In this document: positions 50,601 to 53,832 of the stretch, in pieces | How the letters are laid out: each line of letters starts with the position of its first letter | How positions within the stretch are numbered: the first letter of the stretch is position 1 | Assembly: GCF_021869535.1 (NCBI RefSeq) | Contig: NW_026262668.1 | Span: forward strand, 139,921,635 to 139,985,634 | DNA from: Mytilus californianus | Lineage: Eukaryota > Mollusca > Bivalvia > Mytilida > Mytilidae | Direction of reading: 5' to 3' | Length of the DNA: 64,000 nucleotides | Position numbers and translations under genes: made by a program | The notes under the pieces: model-generated | Seen by the model: only the letters and a program-made list of their open reading frames with translations | Database searches by the model: none | Told to the model about the DNA's origin: nothing

Positions 50601-53600
50601 CTGAATGATTTTGGGGGTTGTCCATACCAAACATGGACTTTGTTGAAACTGAATTTGTAATGATTTTGTCCTGGTTGTAGTAAGAAACAGTTGAATATTT
50701 GATGATGTTGTTCTGGTTGTAATAAGAAACAATTTATACAACTATAATGCTGAACATATTTTTCTCAATCTAATAAGTCTGTGTATTATTATATAGTCAA
50801 CTAATGGCACTGACTTATCAGACAAACTACTGGTGTTAACTCTGATTGTTAACAGCTGTGGACAAAGTCTTTATAAATCCTTCTTCAGCGTAATAACGAT
50901 AATTACTCATGTTTTTTATATATAATGATATTAGTATCCATCATGATTTTTCTATACAACCAATAAATTTTTTAAAGCCAAAAGAGTTGTTATTATAAAA
51001 AAGAAGATGTGGTATGATTGCCAATGAGACAACTCTTCACAAGAGACCAAATGACACAGAAATTAACAACTATAGGTCACCGTACGGCCTTCAACAATGA
51101 GGAAAGCCCACACCGCATAGTCAGCTATAAAAGGCCCCGAAATGACAATGTAAAACAATTCAAACGAGAAAACTAACGGCCTAATTTATGTACAAAAAAT
51201 GAACGAATAACAAATATGTAACACATAAACAAACGACAACCACTGAATTACAGGTTCCTGACTTGGGACAGGCACATACATACAGAATGTGGCAGGTTAA
51301 ACATGTTAGCAGGATCCCAACCCTCCCCCTAACCTGGGACAGTGGTGTAACAGTACAACATAAGAAGGAACTATTAAAATTTCAGTTGAAAGAGGCTTAA
51401 CTCATCAGATGGATAAAATACAAATGCTACAAATACAAGTGGACGTGGCCCTGTACTTGTACATCCAAACAACAAAAAGACACTAAGTACAGATCTGAGA
51501 GTACTCGCAGTTACTGACAGCTAGTTCAAAGCCACTAACAACTAATAAAAAAAAATCATGCATCTAAGACTAAATTATCAATCCGTACACATCCAACATA
51601 CAATGGATTTAGTGTAAAGACGTCATAAACAGTCAGAGAAAAACATGACCTTTTGCAATGCCAAGATACAGGTATCGACAGATTGTAGAGCCATGAATGT
51701 GTATATGTATGTTTTTTTTTTCAGACAATACAGTTAACCCGAAAGACATTGTGTTCTCTATTGTTCAAGCAGCTAATAAAAAGTTACGTGGAGAAAAAGA
51801 CAAGAGTTCAGACGGTTTGGATACTAGTGTTTTGGATGGAGGATTTTCAGAACGTAATATTGATCAAGAAGTTTATAGGAGTAGAATGAAAGGTCAAATT
51901 GAATCCACATCTAAAAGTAGTCCAGATTTACTTGGGCTGTCAGGACGAGCTTCACATGACAAGCTGATGTCATTACCGGTACGTCAATCAGATAGCACTA
52001 ATGATCGTAGAATGGCAAAGTCTCAAGAAATAATGGAATCAGATTGGGATTTTGTTGGTTCTTCACAGAGTATGTATGGGAAATCTTTACACTACTCCGA
52101 TGATTCTTTGGACAAGAATGATGAGTTAGAAGTTTCTCATAGTGGATTAAGTGGCAGTTTTAGTGTTAGTCAGAGTACAATAGACAGACTGAGAATTATT
52201 GAAGAAGAGGCCAGGGCACTGAGAGAAAAAGAAGAGAAACGAAAACGGGACTTTGAACGTAGAAAACTAGAAAAACAGAAGATAGAGCAAAATATAATGA
52301 AAACTAAAAAGGAAATGGAAATTGAAGACAGGCATAGTATAGAAGACTTATTAAGTGCTGTATTATTAAAAAGTGATCCTGGTGGTCGAAGTTTAGGTCA
52401 TCACCGTGGTGATTCTATGTCATCAGATCATTCAAACTCCTCATCAGAAGGGAGGCAACCTTTATGTTATAAAAAGGAGAAATCAGGGGGTGGTAAATAT
52501 TTTGTTATTCAGAGTATAGTTGGAAAACATGGACGTGAAAAAATGCCACGGTCTTCGAAGAGTGGATCAAACATCGAGGTCAAAGGTCAAAGGACAAGTT
52601 CCCTTGAGAGGTTATTGGAACAATCAGAAAACGAAGTTTCAAGAAAATCAGGACGGGGTAGATATGCCTCTAATGATTCTCAGTACCTTCAAATCACAAA
52701 GGGAGATCATCCACATAGACGATCTAAATCCAACTTAAGTCGTAGTAATTCCTTGCGACGAGGCTCGTTAGATTCTTTGATTGACCTGATACAGGATGGC
52801 AAAAGGAGGTCATATGAGGATACAGATTCAGAGGATGGCTCAGATTTACTCTCTGATCTAACTTCTACTTTTGATCAAAAATTAAAAGTGCTTGTGAACC
52901 CTAAATATAAGTTAAATGGCAGTTCTTCAAAGTTAAATAGAAGTGATAGTTCAAACAGTTCAAATGAAAAGGATACAAGTACTCAGTTAAGGCTGCCACC
53001 ACAACTGCCTCTTTCTCATGTAAATAAGAAACTGTGTAGTAGTAATGATATGTTAGAAAAACAATATCAAGACCCGAGTTTGCATCGATCACCACGGCAA
53101 CATGAAACAAAAGTAGGAATAGCTTATCGCTTTGAACGTAATCCGTCAAACAGTATGTTAGCGCAATCAAACAATTCTAGCGAGGCCAATAATACAAATA
53201 GTGCTCCTGTTGATCCTCGGAATTCTACAGTCACGTTTACTGTACCTAGTGTTCCTCATCCACAAATGACAGTGCTCTCACCTGTTCATGATTCTAGAAC
53301 AAAAAATGAAAAAACAGAAATTAATTTAACATTGTCAAATCCAGTCAGCAATAAATCTCCCACACAATTATATCAAATAAATGTGGATAAATATCCGATA
53401 CATACGCAACAAAGAAGTCTTGATGAAACTTTTAAGGCCAGGTCATCTTCACCACCGGCACTGAAACGAAAATCAGAAAAGCCAAAGAAACGACGACACA
53501 CTGTTGGAGGTACTGATGACCTGGAACACTTTAAAGCTTTAGTTAGTGTAACGCAGAGCAAAGGAGAAAACAAAAGATCAGCATGGGACCAGTTACAACC

Positions 53601-53718
53601 AGTTGTTAAATCACCAAATCTAGTTGTTCATAGAAGTTTACAACAATGGATTCAGAATGAACGACTTCGAGGAAGTACCCCTGATCTTTCACAACAACAT
53701 AGCCCAAAATTCTTTTAA
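2493..53718 (+). CDS. ARHGAP21: ARHGAP21/23-type Rho GTPase-activating protein, 19 exons, 5' end outside window
   Basis: Exons: 2493-2645, 13047-13083, 15784-16022, 19776-21321, 27433-27534, 31583-31678, 33287-33419, 33853-33913, 36302-36412, 39244-39327, 40050-40250, 40428-40614, 41034-41188, 42223-42348, 44514-44622, 47089-47252, 47818-47943, 49093-49201, 51725-53718. They total 5,733 nt, exactly 1,911 codons including the stop, and every junction keeps frame. Domains, counted from the first visible codon: PDZ about 16-140 (GYGF loop 28-31), disordered linker 144-790, PH about 812-920, RhoGAP about 1017-1215 (arginine finger R1060, with K1100 and N1173 at conserved positions), coiled-coil-like stretch about 1399-1455, conserved C-terminal motif. 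The family inactivates Cdc42/RhoA; in vertebrates the PH region of ARHGAP21 binds ARF1-GTP at the Golgi. Vertebrates have two paralogues (21 and 23), so the mussel gene is probably their common orthologue. Visible length is close to that of human ARHGAP21. The start methionine is not in the window. Confidence 0.93.
2590..2993 (+). repeat. 75-bp tandem array made from exon 1 3' end plus splice donor
   Basis: The last ~55 nt of exon 1 and ~20 nt of intron recur at a 75-bp period (TACAT at 2641, 2716, 2791, 2866, 2941). The site after CAT is GTAAGT in the original, second and fourth copies, and GAAAGT in the third and fifth. The array is cut at 2993 by an interspersed element. Confidence 0.92.
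2994..4148 (+). mobile_element. interspersed element, family A, with duplicated 3' end
   Basis: Starts CCATGTCAGCTTTTCTCATC followed by a GTCCGTCGTCCGTCGGCGTC tract; two ~500-bp internal repeats (from 3049 and 3549); ends GAGCGACACAGGCTCTTGAG AGCCTCTAGTT. The last ~132 bp is duplicated (3883-4014 and 4015-4148). AGGCTCTTGAGAGCCT is an imperfect palindrome at the end. No transposase; relatives at 27930, 56640-60905 and 61178. Confidence 0.7.
4149..5925. other. intron without gene; short triple repeat at 5420-5660
   Basis: AT-rich intron. At 5420-5660 a ~80-bp unit occurs about three times (AACTTTCAGGTATTCCTTCTGG). Each has TTTCAGGT, which looks like an abutting acceptor and donor, but no conserved coding follows. 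Small open frames at 4747-5322 show no recognisable content. Confidence 0.5.
5926..6650. repeat. ~52-53-bp minisatellite, ~13 copies
   Basis: Unit CATATGTGTACCCTAAGTCC TAACTTTGTAGACTGCCTTAAATCATTCTTTA; starts 6038, 6090 and onward. Two subtypes alternate (AAGTTCTATCTTTTGTAGAC and AAGTCCTAACTTTGTAGATC). Confidence 0.9.
7130..8165. repeat. 31-bp minisatellite with longer units at its left end
   Basis: From 7490 the unit GGGAGATATAAACCCTTGAT GGGTAAAGCAT repeats ~22 times at exactly 31 bp. The left edge (7130-7440) holds longer, older-looking relatives of ~70-100 bp with AAACCCTTGAAGGAGCTATA. Reverse-strand frames of ~270 codons are artefacts: three 31-bp units equal 93 bp, so a frame can cycle through all phases. 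Confidence 0.92.
8294..9172. repeat. 42-bp minisatellite, ~21 copies
   Basis: Unit GTATACAAGAACAGGAATAA GTCCTTAAACAAATCTACTTCA repeats with very few changes. Two copies lack the AAACAAAT segment (near 8447 and 8738) and their surroundings repeat, implying a block duplication of about 290 bp. Period 42 is divisible by three, giving long reverse-strand frames. Confidence 0.93.
9180..10060. repeat. second 42-bp minisatellite, unrelated sequence, degenerate edges
   Basis: Core unit AATAGAATGGTGACTCCCTT ATAGGATAAACATATAGAAAAT is regular at 9600-9900 and decays on both sides. It abuts the previous array, has the same period but a different sequence. Confidence 0.88.
10080..12400. repeat. 46-bp minisatellite, ~50 copies, two subtypes
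   Basis: Unit GGTCTCAATAAGGCTCAGTT followed by GGTTGTGTTGTACACTGGAATCTTAG (type A) or GGTGTTGTTGTACACTGG... (type B). Starts 10086, 10132, 10178 show the 46-bp period. A rare variant with TTATATAATTAGGG occurs at 11186 and 12295. Confidence 0.95.
12401..13046. other. intron, nothing recognised beyond a short (TA)n
   Basis: AT-rich sequence with a TATATATATATA run at about 12713-12727. No coding pattern, RNA gene or element end seen. Confidence 0.5.
13047..13083 (+). CDS. ARHGAP21: ARHGAP21-like exon 2: 37-nt microexon inside the PDZ domain
   Basis: A short exon between CATAG (13046) and GTAAGG (13084) reads [12 protein letters not shown] plus the first base of a Gly codon. It starts in phase 0 and ends in phase 1, exactly what the flanking PDZ exons need. 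It sits where vertebrate proteins have a variable acidic loop between the two halves of the PDZ. It is supported only by splice sites, phase and position, because the sequence itself is not conserved. It could be an alternative exon, but skipping it would break frame. Confidence 0.75.
13490..15225. repeat. 69-bp minisatellite, ~25 copies, open on the minus strand
   Basis: Unit CTTGACTTTCAATCACAAAC CATATTATATTACAACCTTCTTTCTTGGTTAAGAAAAGTCTTGGTATAG, 69 bp. Because 69 = 23 codons, the minus strand is open for 597 codons (13382-15175) with unit core [21 protein letters not shown] do not call it a gene: see the findings and rejected items. The array ends with a decayed copy near 15185-15260. Confidence 0.95.
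15784..16022 (+). CDS. ARHGAP21: ARHGAP21-like exon 3: second half of PDZ domain
   Basis: Acceptor TTTTTAG at 15783, donor GTAAGT at 16023; phase 1 to phase 0. It encodes [20 protein letters not shown], then [20 protein letters not shown] and [20 protein letters not shown], ending PQDQDILQM. The [16 protein letters not shown] and GKTYxQVI blocks are near-identical to vertebrate ARHGAP21/23, and with exon 1 they complete the PDZ fold. The PDZ of this family binds C-terminal tails of junctional partners. Confidence 0.96.
16023..17440. other. intron, nothing recognised
   Basis: AT-rich intron with a (TG)n run near 16167-16180 and a few short poly-A/T tracts. A small duplication (ATCTTATAATGGCAATA) lies at 17030-17090. 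No exon-like open frame with splice sites seen. Confidence 0.5.
17441..17950 (+). mobile_element. family C element (TIR-like TCTTGCCT ... AGGCAAGA)
   Basis: Left end ATCTTGCCTTGAAGGAGTCA, right end ACAGGCAAGACATATCTCTG. Internal units share GGTATGCA..TGTAT, TCATTTCC.TGG and GTC.ATTGACT with the better copy at 62884-63854. Confidence 0.6.
17951..19775. other. intron, nothing recognised
   Basis: AT-rich sequence with short homopolymers and a small repeat of CCCCATGCCCCCAGG at 18435-18465. No gene or element boundary identified. Confidence 0.45.
19776..21321 (+). CDS. ARHGAP21: ARHGAP21-like exon 4: 515-residue disordered linker
   Basis: The acceptor TTTTTCAG ends at 19775 and the donor is GTAAGT at 21322; it enters in phase 0 and leaves in phase 1. 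The open frame also runs upstream through the acceptor (a Met at 19746), but that part is intron. The translation is rich in Ser, Thr, Arg, Asn and Gln, without hydrophobic core patterns, so it is probably disordered. A proline run [11 protein letters not shown] near 20395-20425 is a candidate SH3/WW ligand. Many R-x-x-S sites suggest phosphorylation. An acidic patch (QEMEDDD) is followed by [15 protein letters not shown], which resembles a conserved linker segment of vertebrate ARHGAP21. The first residues ([16 protein letters not shown]) align in style with the vertebrate segment just after the PDZ. Confidence 0.92.
21391..21690. repeat. 30-bp tandem repeat, 10 copies, eight identical
   Basis: Unit TCAGTTCTTAGCAATAGTGA ATGGTTCACA. 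Copies at 21421-21660 are identical; the first and last differ slightly. It begins 70 bp past the exon 4 donor. Both strands are open through it only because 30 is divisible by three. Confidence 0.95.
22138..23172 (+). mobile_element. family C-like element with 192-bp tandem core
   Basis: Left end TGTCGAGCCTTCGACTTTTG then AAAGCGAGACATAGCGATCC and a GTCGTCGGCGGCGTCC tract; right end GTAGGCGAGACACTGGGTTC. Between them a 192-bp unit (TCTGTGGTTAAAGTTTTTGA...) starts at 22229, 22421, 22613 and 22805, plus a decayed fifth copy. No coding frame. Confidence 0.7.
23745..24290. repeat. 26-bp minisatellite, ~20 copies
   Basis: Unit TTATCCAACCATACTGGGTC TTACTC with length variants (TTATCCAACCATGCTGGGTC without the spacer). 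Confidence 0.92.
24370..25015. repeat. ~37-bp degenerate minisatellite
   Basis: Unit GGCCTTAATCAGAAATACTG CCTAATTTCATATACTT, about 16 copies with many substitutions; older-looking than neighbouring arrays. Confidence 0.85.
25017..25490 (+). mobile_element. family C-like element, shorter copy
   Basis: Left GAGACATAGCGATCCTAGAT, right AAGCGAGACACAGAGTTCCA, with two ~190-bp internal units (AGTCTGAG.TTAAAGTTTTTC). Same family as 22138-23172 at lower similarity. Confidence 0.6.
25491..26620. other. intron, nothing recognised
   Basis: AT-rich sequence. The open frame at 25405-25599 straddles an element end and has no splice support. Confidence 0.4.
26621..27035. repeat. 59-bp tandem repeat, 7 copies, with a perfect 14-bp palindrome
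   Basis: Unit ACCCCTTAGCCATGGCTAAC CCTCCAGATTCAAATGGTTCCTTGTTTATAGTTGTTTAC. TTAGCCATGGCTAA is its own reverse complement; it is intact in most copies and broken (CATGTCT) in two. Confidence 0.92.
27433..27534 (+). CDS. ARHGAP21: ARHGAP21-like exon 5: linker
   Basis: Acceptor AATTTTCAG at 27432, donor GTAAGC at 27535; phase 1 in and out, 34 codons. It reads [20 protein letters not shown] then [14 protein letters not shown], a Ser/Pro-rich linker. No conserved motif is recognised; the call rests on good splice sites, phase and composition. Because its length is a multiple of three it could be skipped without losing frame. Confidence 0.8.
27580..27725. repeat. short duplication
   Basis: TTATTGATCCTTGATAATCC TC...CTACACACACTTCCAGATTTCTCATCTGTGTG occurs twice, about 80 bp apart, just after exon 5. 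Confidence 0.8.
27930..28540 (+). mobile_element. family A fragment followed by family G fragment
   Basis: 27936 begins GCTTTTCTCATCACTTGGTG as at 2998, then ACAAAAATCTTTTCCTCAGA. From about 28335 it becomes family G (TTTGCCTCAACCAAATGTTA, TATGCAAGCAGGCAT), matching 32873-33262. Confidence 0.6.
29163..31189. mobile_element. element with repeated subterminal inverted motifs, interrupted by family B
   Basis: Left side has GGACATNTGCGCTTTT-type motifs at 29163, 29196 and 29243. The right side has the reverse complement (AAAAAAGCGCAAATGTCC and relatives) at 31106, 31151 and 31173. The outer ends read GTGCAGGACAT and CGTCCGGCGCTGCAT. A family B copy (29260-30548) starts directly after the third left motif. 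No transposase. Confidence 0.55.
29260..30548 (+). mobile_element. family B element, complete copy
   Basis: Left end 29260-29287 is a 28-bp inverted repeat (13-bp arms ATACGACCGCAAA / TTTGCGGTCGTAT). The right end TGCGGTCGTAT (30511-30521) is the reverse complement of the left terminus. About five ~165-bp core units (GGTTCCATATCACAAAGGGA etc.) lie between, then a homopolymer zone (30220-30280, 17 consecutive G). Confidence 0.72.
30549..31562. other. intron, right flank of nested elements; nothing coding
   Basis: Apart from the inverted motifs at 31106-31189 no feature is recognised. The open frame 31078-31314 runs through the inverted motifs and is not a gene. Confidence 0.4.
31583..31678 (+). 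CDS. ARHGAP21: ARHGAP21-like exon 6: linker
   Basis: Acceptor GTTTCAG at 31582, donor GTAAGT at 31679; phase 1 in and out, 32 codons. It reads [20 protein letters not shown] then [11 protein letters not shown]. The RKKSD end runs into the [16 protein letters not shown] block of the next exon. Symmetric phase makes it a possible cassette exon. Confidence 0.82.
31679..32264. other. intron, nothing recognised
   Basis: Plain AT-rich intron between exon 6 and the Tigger/pogo-like element. Confidence 0.4.
32265..32830. mobile_element. Tigger/pogo-like non-autonomous DNA transposon with TA duplication
   Basis: Terminal inverted repeats CAGTCAAACCTG (32267) and CAGGTTTGACTG (ending 32828) are perfect over 12 bp and continue with matches further in (TTAA, GTCAC). 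TA flanks both ends. CAGT-type termini with a TA target are typical of the pogo/Tigger branch of Tc1-mariner. The 562-bp body has no long open frame. Confidence 0.82.
32871..33262 (+). mobile_element. family G element (GCCCCTGC ... GCGGGGGCA ends)
   Basis: Left end TTACGCCCCTGCCGTAGCGG, then a CGTCCGTCCGTCCC tract; two internal ~115-bp units (TTTGCCTCAACCAAATGTTA, ACTTATACACAATGCTTATT); right end TATGCAAGCGGGGGCATT. It ends 24 bp before the exon 7 acceptor. Confidence 0.65.
33287..33419 (+). CDS. ARHGAP21: ARHGAP21-like exon 7: conserved linker block
   Basis: Acceptor TATTTCAG at 33286, donor GTAAGT at 33420; enters in phase 1 and leaves in phase 2. It reads [20 protein letters not shown] then [20 protein letters not shown] and DTDV. 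Its 3' part with the donor is copied twice more downstream (period 101), so there are three equivalent donors. Only the first keeps the frame, because GTG CAG TAA would be read otherwise. Confidence 0.9.
33320..33624 (+). repeat. 101-bp array made from exon 7 3' end plus splice donor, 3 copies
   Basis: CCTACCTCATGGCTACTGCC through GATGTGCAGTAAGT recurs with TAAGT at 33421, 33522 and 33623. The second copy has GTTGTGCAG and the third ACTCCGAC. The first lies in the functional exon; the other two are intronic with intact donors. Confidence 0.93.
33853..33913 (+). CDS. ARHGAP21: ARHGAP21-like exon 8: motif just before the PH domain
   Basis: Acceptor TTAATTTCAG at 33852, donor GTAAGT at 33914; phase 2 to phase 0, 61 nt. 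It encodes [20 protein letters not shown], a short basic/aromatic block that continues into [11 protein letters not shown] in the next exon. It looks more constrained than the surrounding linker. Confidence 0.88.
34453..34548 (-). pseudogene. tRNA-like sequence (A- and B-box) inside piggyBac-like element
   Basis: On the minus strand GTGGTATAGTGGTATC resembles a tRNA D-arm/A-box, and GAGTTCGAACCC resembles a B-box ~45 nt on. The T-stem does not pair well, so this is a pseudogene or SINE head rather than a working tRNA. Confidence 0.35.
35282..35372 (-). pseudogene. second tRNA-like sequence inside piggyBac-like element
   Basis: On the minus strand GATCGTCTAGTCGTTGGTATC resembles a Glu/Asp-type D-arm, and AAGTTCAAACCTTG a T-arm. 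Same orientation as the copy at 34453 and degenerate. Confidence 0.3.
36151..36256. repeat. 106-bp near-perfect palindrome 45 bp upstream of exon 9
   Basis: The left arm begins TAGAGAATTGATAAGAAGTA, the right arm ends TACTTCTTATCAATTCTCTA. The arms pair over ~50 bp with only a few mismatches and a tiny centre (GCGACTAAAGTCGC). It starts 3 bp after the TTAA that ends the piggyBac-like element. Confidence 0.92.
36302..36412 (+). CDS. ARHGAP21: ARHGAP21-like exon 9: start of PH domain
   Basis: Acceptor TTCTATTACAG at 36301, donor GTAAAA at 36413; phase 0, 37 codons. After [20 protein letters not shown] it reads [17 protein letters not shown], the first beta strand of the PH domain (vertebrate EGWL-type start). 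A 106-bp palindrome ends only 45 bp upstream of this exon. Confidence 0.92.
36910..37095. repeat. ~58-bp tandem repeat, 3 copies
   Basis: Unit AAGATAAGATGTCTGCTTCT ATCTGTATGAGATTGTTTAGTAGTATAATTTCTAAGT, directly left of the exon 10 acceptor array. Confidence 0.9.
37103..39243 (+). repeat. 73-bp array of splice acceptor plus exon 10 start, 29 upstream copies
   Basis: Each unit holds GTCTATTTTGTATTACAG, then 33 nt identical to the start of exon 10 (AGAAATAGTGATAGGTCCTG ...), then a ~22-nt spacer (TTATATACTGTCTGGTTACCAA). First copy acceptor 37120, second 37193. 23 units are 73 bp; six have one extra base (GTCTTGG), giving 2,123 bp to the functional exon at 39244. Translated, each ends at the TAG in the next unit. 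Confidence 0.95.
39244..39327 (+). CDS. ARHGAP21: ARHGAP21-like exon 10: PH domain strands 2-3
   Basis: Acceptor TTTTGTATTACAG at 39243, donor GTAAGA at 39328; phase 0, 28 codons. [20 protein letters not shown] then LNKEKKEG matches the vertebrate block with RPWK..VVLRGHSLYLYKDK. The acceptor and first ~33 nt are present in 29 upstream tandem copies (37105-39170), but only this last copy continues with the conserved VELRGHALF and has a usable donor, so I take it as the functional exon. Confidence 0.9.
39328..39925. other. intron, nothing recognised
   Basis: AT-rich intron between exon 10 and the short array before exon 11; the small open frame 39600-39827 has no splice support. Confidence 0.4.
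39926..40048. repeat. ~35-bp repeat abutting exon 11 acceptor, 4 copies
   Basis: Unit GTGTCATGATATTGAACCAT ATATTT. The last copy runs into GTGTTTCAG, the acceptor of exon 11. Confidence 0.85.
40050..40250 (+). CDS. ARHGAP21: ARHGAP21-like exon 11: PH domain core and C-terminal helix
   Basis: Acceptor TGTGTTTCAG at 40049, donor GTAAGT at 40251; phase 0, 67 codons. It encodes [40 protein letters not shown] and [16 protein letters not shown]. The KRKNVFRL-like strand, the LFQA-D-D turn and the W of the final helix (MLSWI) are hallmarks of this PH domain. In ARHGAP21 the region C-terminal to it contributes to ARF1 binding. Confidence 0.96.
40428..40614 (+). CDS. ARHGAP21: ARHGAP21-like exon 12: PH-RhoGAP connector
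   Basis: Acceptor AATTTTAG at 40427, donor GTAAGG at 40615; phase 0 to phase 1. It reads [20 protein letters not shown] and then a basic Ser/Lys/Pro-rich stretch ([31 protein letters not shown]). The first part may correspond to the helix after the PH that helps ARF binding in vertebrates; that is inference. Confidence 0.88.
41034..41188 (+). CDS. ARHGAP21: ARHGAP21-like exon 13: entry into RhoGAP domain
   Basis: Acceptor TTTTTTTACAG at 41033; phase 1 to phase 0. After a basic segment ([20 protein letters not shown]) it encodes [17 protein letters not shown], the FGV-x(n)-P start of a RhoGAP domain. Two donors are possible: GTAGGT at 41189 keeps frame into FVPMIVDL, whereas GTATTT 4 nt later does not. 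The first is chosen. Confidence 0.92.
41189..42222. other. intron, nothing but a G-run and a weak repeat
   Basis: A run of nine G at 41206-41214, and a loose repetition of TGTGCACACTTACAAT at 41575-41705. No gene seen. Confidence 0.45.
42223..42348 (+). CDS. ARHGAP21: ARHGAP21-like exon 14: RhoGAP catalytic exon with arginine finger
   Basis: Acceptor ATGTTTTAG at 42222, donor GTCAGT at 42349; phase 0, 42 codons. [20 protein letters not shown] then [22 protein letters not shown] matches the vertebrate block almost residue for residue. The catalytic arginine of GVYRVPG is codon 42295-42297 (CGA), so the enzyme should be GAP-active. An interspersed element begins only 13 bp past the exon end. 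Confidence 0.97.
42362..43350 (+). mobile_element. family B element inserted 13 bp after the exon 14 donor
   Basis: Left TACGACCGCA (42362), GTCGTCGTCGTCGTTGTCC tract, four ~165-bp units, homopolymer zone (43030-43110), right TGCGGTTGTA (43311) and CTGCGCTCAGCGAAGCATTT. Confidence 0.72.
43470..43935 (+). mobile_element. family C element fragment
   Basis: Left TATCTCGCCTGCAACGCAGA AGGGGAGACA; internal units with GATAGGAACT.CTT.TGATA; right ACATATATCTGTGTCCACAGT. A degraded relative of 62884-63854. Confidence 0.55.
43936..44435. other. intron, nothing recognised
   Basis: AT-rich intron between the family C fragment and the acceptor copy of exon 15. Confidence 0.4.
44440..44513 (+). repeat. 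upstream copy of exon 15 acceptor and exon start
   Basis: TTTTGTAGGGTACAGACAAT ATGAATGTTGACCATGAGAAATGGTGTGAT precedes the functional TTTTGTAGGGTATAGAC by 62 bp. Using it would add 62 nt and meet TAG at the real exon start. Confidence 0.93.
44514..44622 (+). CDS. ARHGAP21: ARHGAP21-like exon 15: RhoGAP core
   Basis: Acceptor TTTATTTTGTAG at 44513, donor GTATAC at 44623; phase 0 to phase 1. [20 protein letters not shown] then [16 protein letters not shown] carries the conserved VISSLLKxFFRKLPE helix; the Lys is structurally conserved in RhoGAPs. The usual LPEPLFT is LPESLVT here. A copy of the exon start with its own acceptor lies 62 bp upstream. Confidence 0.95.
44725..46730. repeat. 39-bp minisatellite, ~50 copies, with 30-bp short units
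   Basis: Unit GTCTACCAGGGCTCTAGACA TTGATAATTATGTGATTTG (39 bp). One subtype ends TTAATTAGTTCA, another is 30 bp (GTCTTCCAGGGCTCTAGTCA TTGATAATTG). All lengths are divisible by three, so frames of 231 and 79 codons appear on +. Confidence 0.94.
46950..47088 (+). repeat. two upstream copies of exon 16 acceptor and exon start
   Basis: TTTTCTCAGAATTATACCAA GATTTTATAAATGTCAACCGATTAGAAG occurs at 46968 and 47031 (63 bp apart), with the functional exon at 47089 (58 bp further). The copies diverge after the RLED codons. Confidence 0.93.
47089..47252 (+). CDS. ARHGAP21: ARHGAP21-like exon 16: RhoGAP core
   Basis: Acceptor TTTTTTTCAG at 47088, donor GTTAGT at 47253; phase 1 to phase 0. It encodes [40 protein letters not shown] and [15 protein letters not shown]. 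The EDP-x-R-L-LKRL-LPEHH pattern is diagnostic. Two upstream near-copies of the acceptor plus ~40 nt of exon (46968, 47031) diverge after RLED and lack a donor, so this third copy is the functional one. Confidence 0.95.
47466..47760 (+). mobile_element. family D interspersed repeat, partial, with triplicated start
   Basis: AAGATGTGGTATGATTGCCA occurs three times in tandem (47470-47540), then GTGACAACTCTCCCCAGAGA and TTCAACAATGAGCAAACCCC as at 50998-51200. Confidence 0.7.
47818..47943 (+). CDS. ARHGAP21: ARHGAP21-like exon 17: RhoGAP conserved [10 protein letters not shown] block
   Basis: Acceptor CTCTTTCAG at 47817, donor GTAAGT at 47944; phase 0, 42 codons. [20 protein letters not shown] then [22 protein letters not shown]. 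The Asn of RNLAIVFGP lies in the GAP active site. The exon's 3' end with donor is repeated seven times downstream (period 77). Confidence 0.97.
47944..48490 (+). repeat. 77-bp array made from exon 17 3' end plus splice donor, 7 extra copies
   Basis: CAT followed by GTAAGTTTAATGATAAA at 47941, 48018, 48095, 48172, 48249, 48326 and 48402, then a diverged last copy (near 48478, TATGTTAAT). Each unit holds the last ~55 nt of exon 17 and an intact GTAAGT donor. Reading past the first donor meets TAA in the next unit. Confidence 0.95.
48835..49090. repeat. ~37-41-bp repeat abutting exon 18 acceptor, ~6 copies
   Basis: Unit TTTCTGTATGTTTAGAAATG ACCCCTGTTGTTGTATTA. The final copy supplies the tract GTTGTTGTATTTCAG that is the exon 18 acceptor. 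Confidence 0.88.
49093..49201 (+). CDS. ARHGAP21: ARHGAP21-like exon 18: end of RhoGAP domain
   Basis: Acceptor TTGTATTTCAG at 49092, donor GTAGGT at 49202; phase 0 to phase 1. [20 protein letters not shown] continues the last GAP helix (vertebrate QHHDWFF), then passes into an acidic tail (TRLSCDDDG). The acceptor is directly preceded by a short array of ~40-bp units. Confidence 0.94.
49500..50515. repeat. 43-bp minisatellite, ~23 copies
   Basis: Unit TGTATCATCATTGACATCAC ACTTAGTTAATACCACCATTCCT with deletion variants lacking the TGTATCATCAT part. Confidence 0.92.
50998..51660 (+). mobile_element. family D interspersed repeat, long copy just before exon 19
   Basis: AAGATGTGGTATGATTGCCA, then GAGACAACTCTTCACAAGAG, CGTACGGCCTTCAACAATGA, CTATAAAAGGCCCCGAAATG, GTTCCTGACTTGGGACAGGC and CCCTAACCTGGGACAGTGGT. 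It ends within about 65 bp of the exon 19 acceptor. I recognise this as an abundant mussel repeat from general familiarity, without a search; no coding frame. Confidence 0.72.
51725..53718 (+). CDS. ARHGAP21: ARHGAP21-like exon 19: large terminal exon, C-terminal tail and stop
   Basis: Acceptor TTTTTTTTTCAG at 51724; enters in phase 1 and runs 664 codons to TAA at 53716-53718. The in-frame Met at 51697 is in the intron. The start [20 protein letters not shown] resembles the vertebrate segment LLVSSIFAAASRKRKK. A charged heptad-like stretch (52180-52350: [20 protein letters not shown] and following) is probably a coiled coil or single helix. A Ser/Arg-rich region follows ([20 protein letters not shown], 52735-52800). 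At the C terminus [12 protein letters not shown] and [15 protein letters not shown] match conserved blocks near the vertebrate C terminus (RRHTLGG; WLARERLRTSTSDLS), and the protein ends 8 residues after that motif. Confidence 0.95.
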
Positions 53719-53826
53719 AAGAGCAGATTACTTATCATAGCCACATAGTCCTAAATATTGCTAACTCCTTCTTGTATGTCAAGTTATAATTTTAAGTTTT
53801 TTGCATTTTACTTATGTAATGAGAAA

Positions 53827-53832
53827 AATAAA
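53827..53832 (+). terminator. proximal polyadenylation signal AATAAA
   Basis: AATAAA lies 109 bp after the stop codon, followed by T-rich sequence. It would give a very short 3' UTR; a proximal alternative site. Confidence 0.45.

Noticed and set aside
51697..51724. Met at 51697 as an alternative start for the last exon
   Set aside because: It lies in the polypyrimidine tract; the acceptor at 51724 joins exon 18 in frame.
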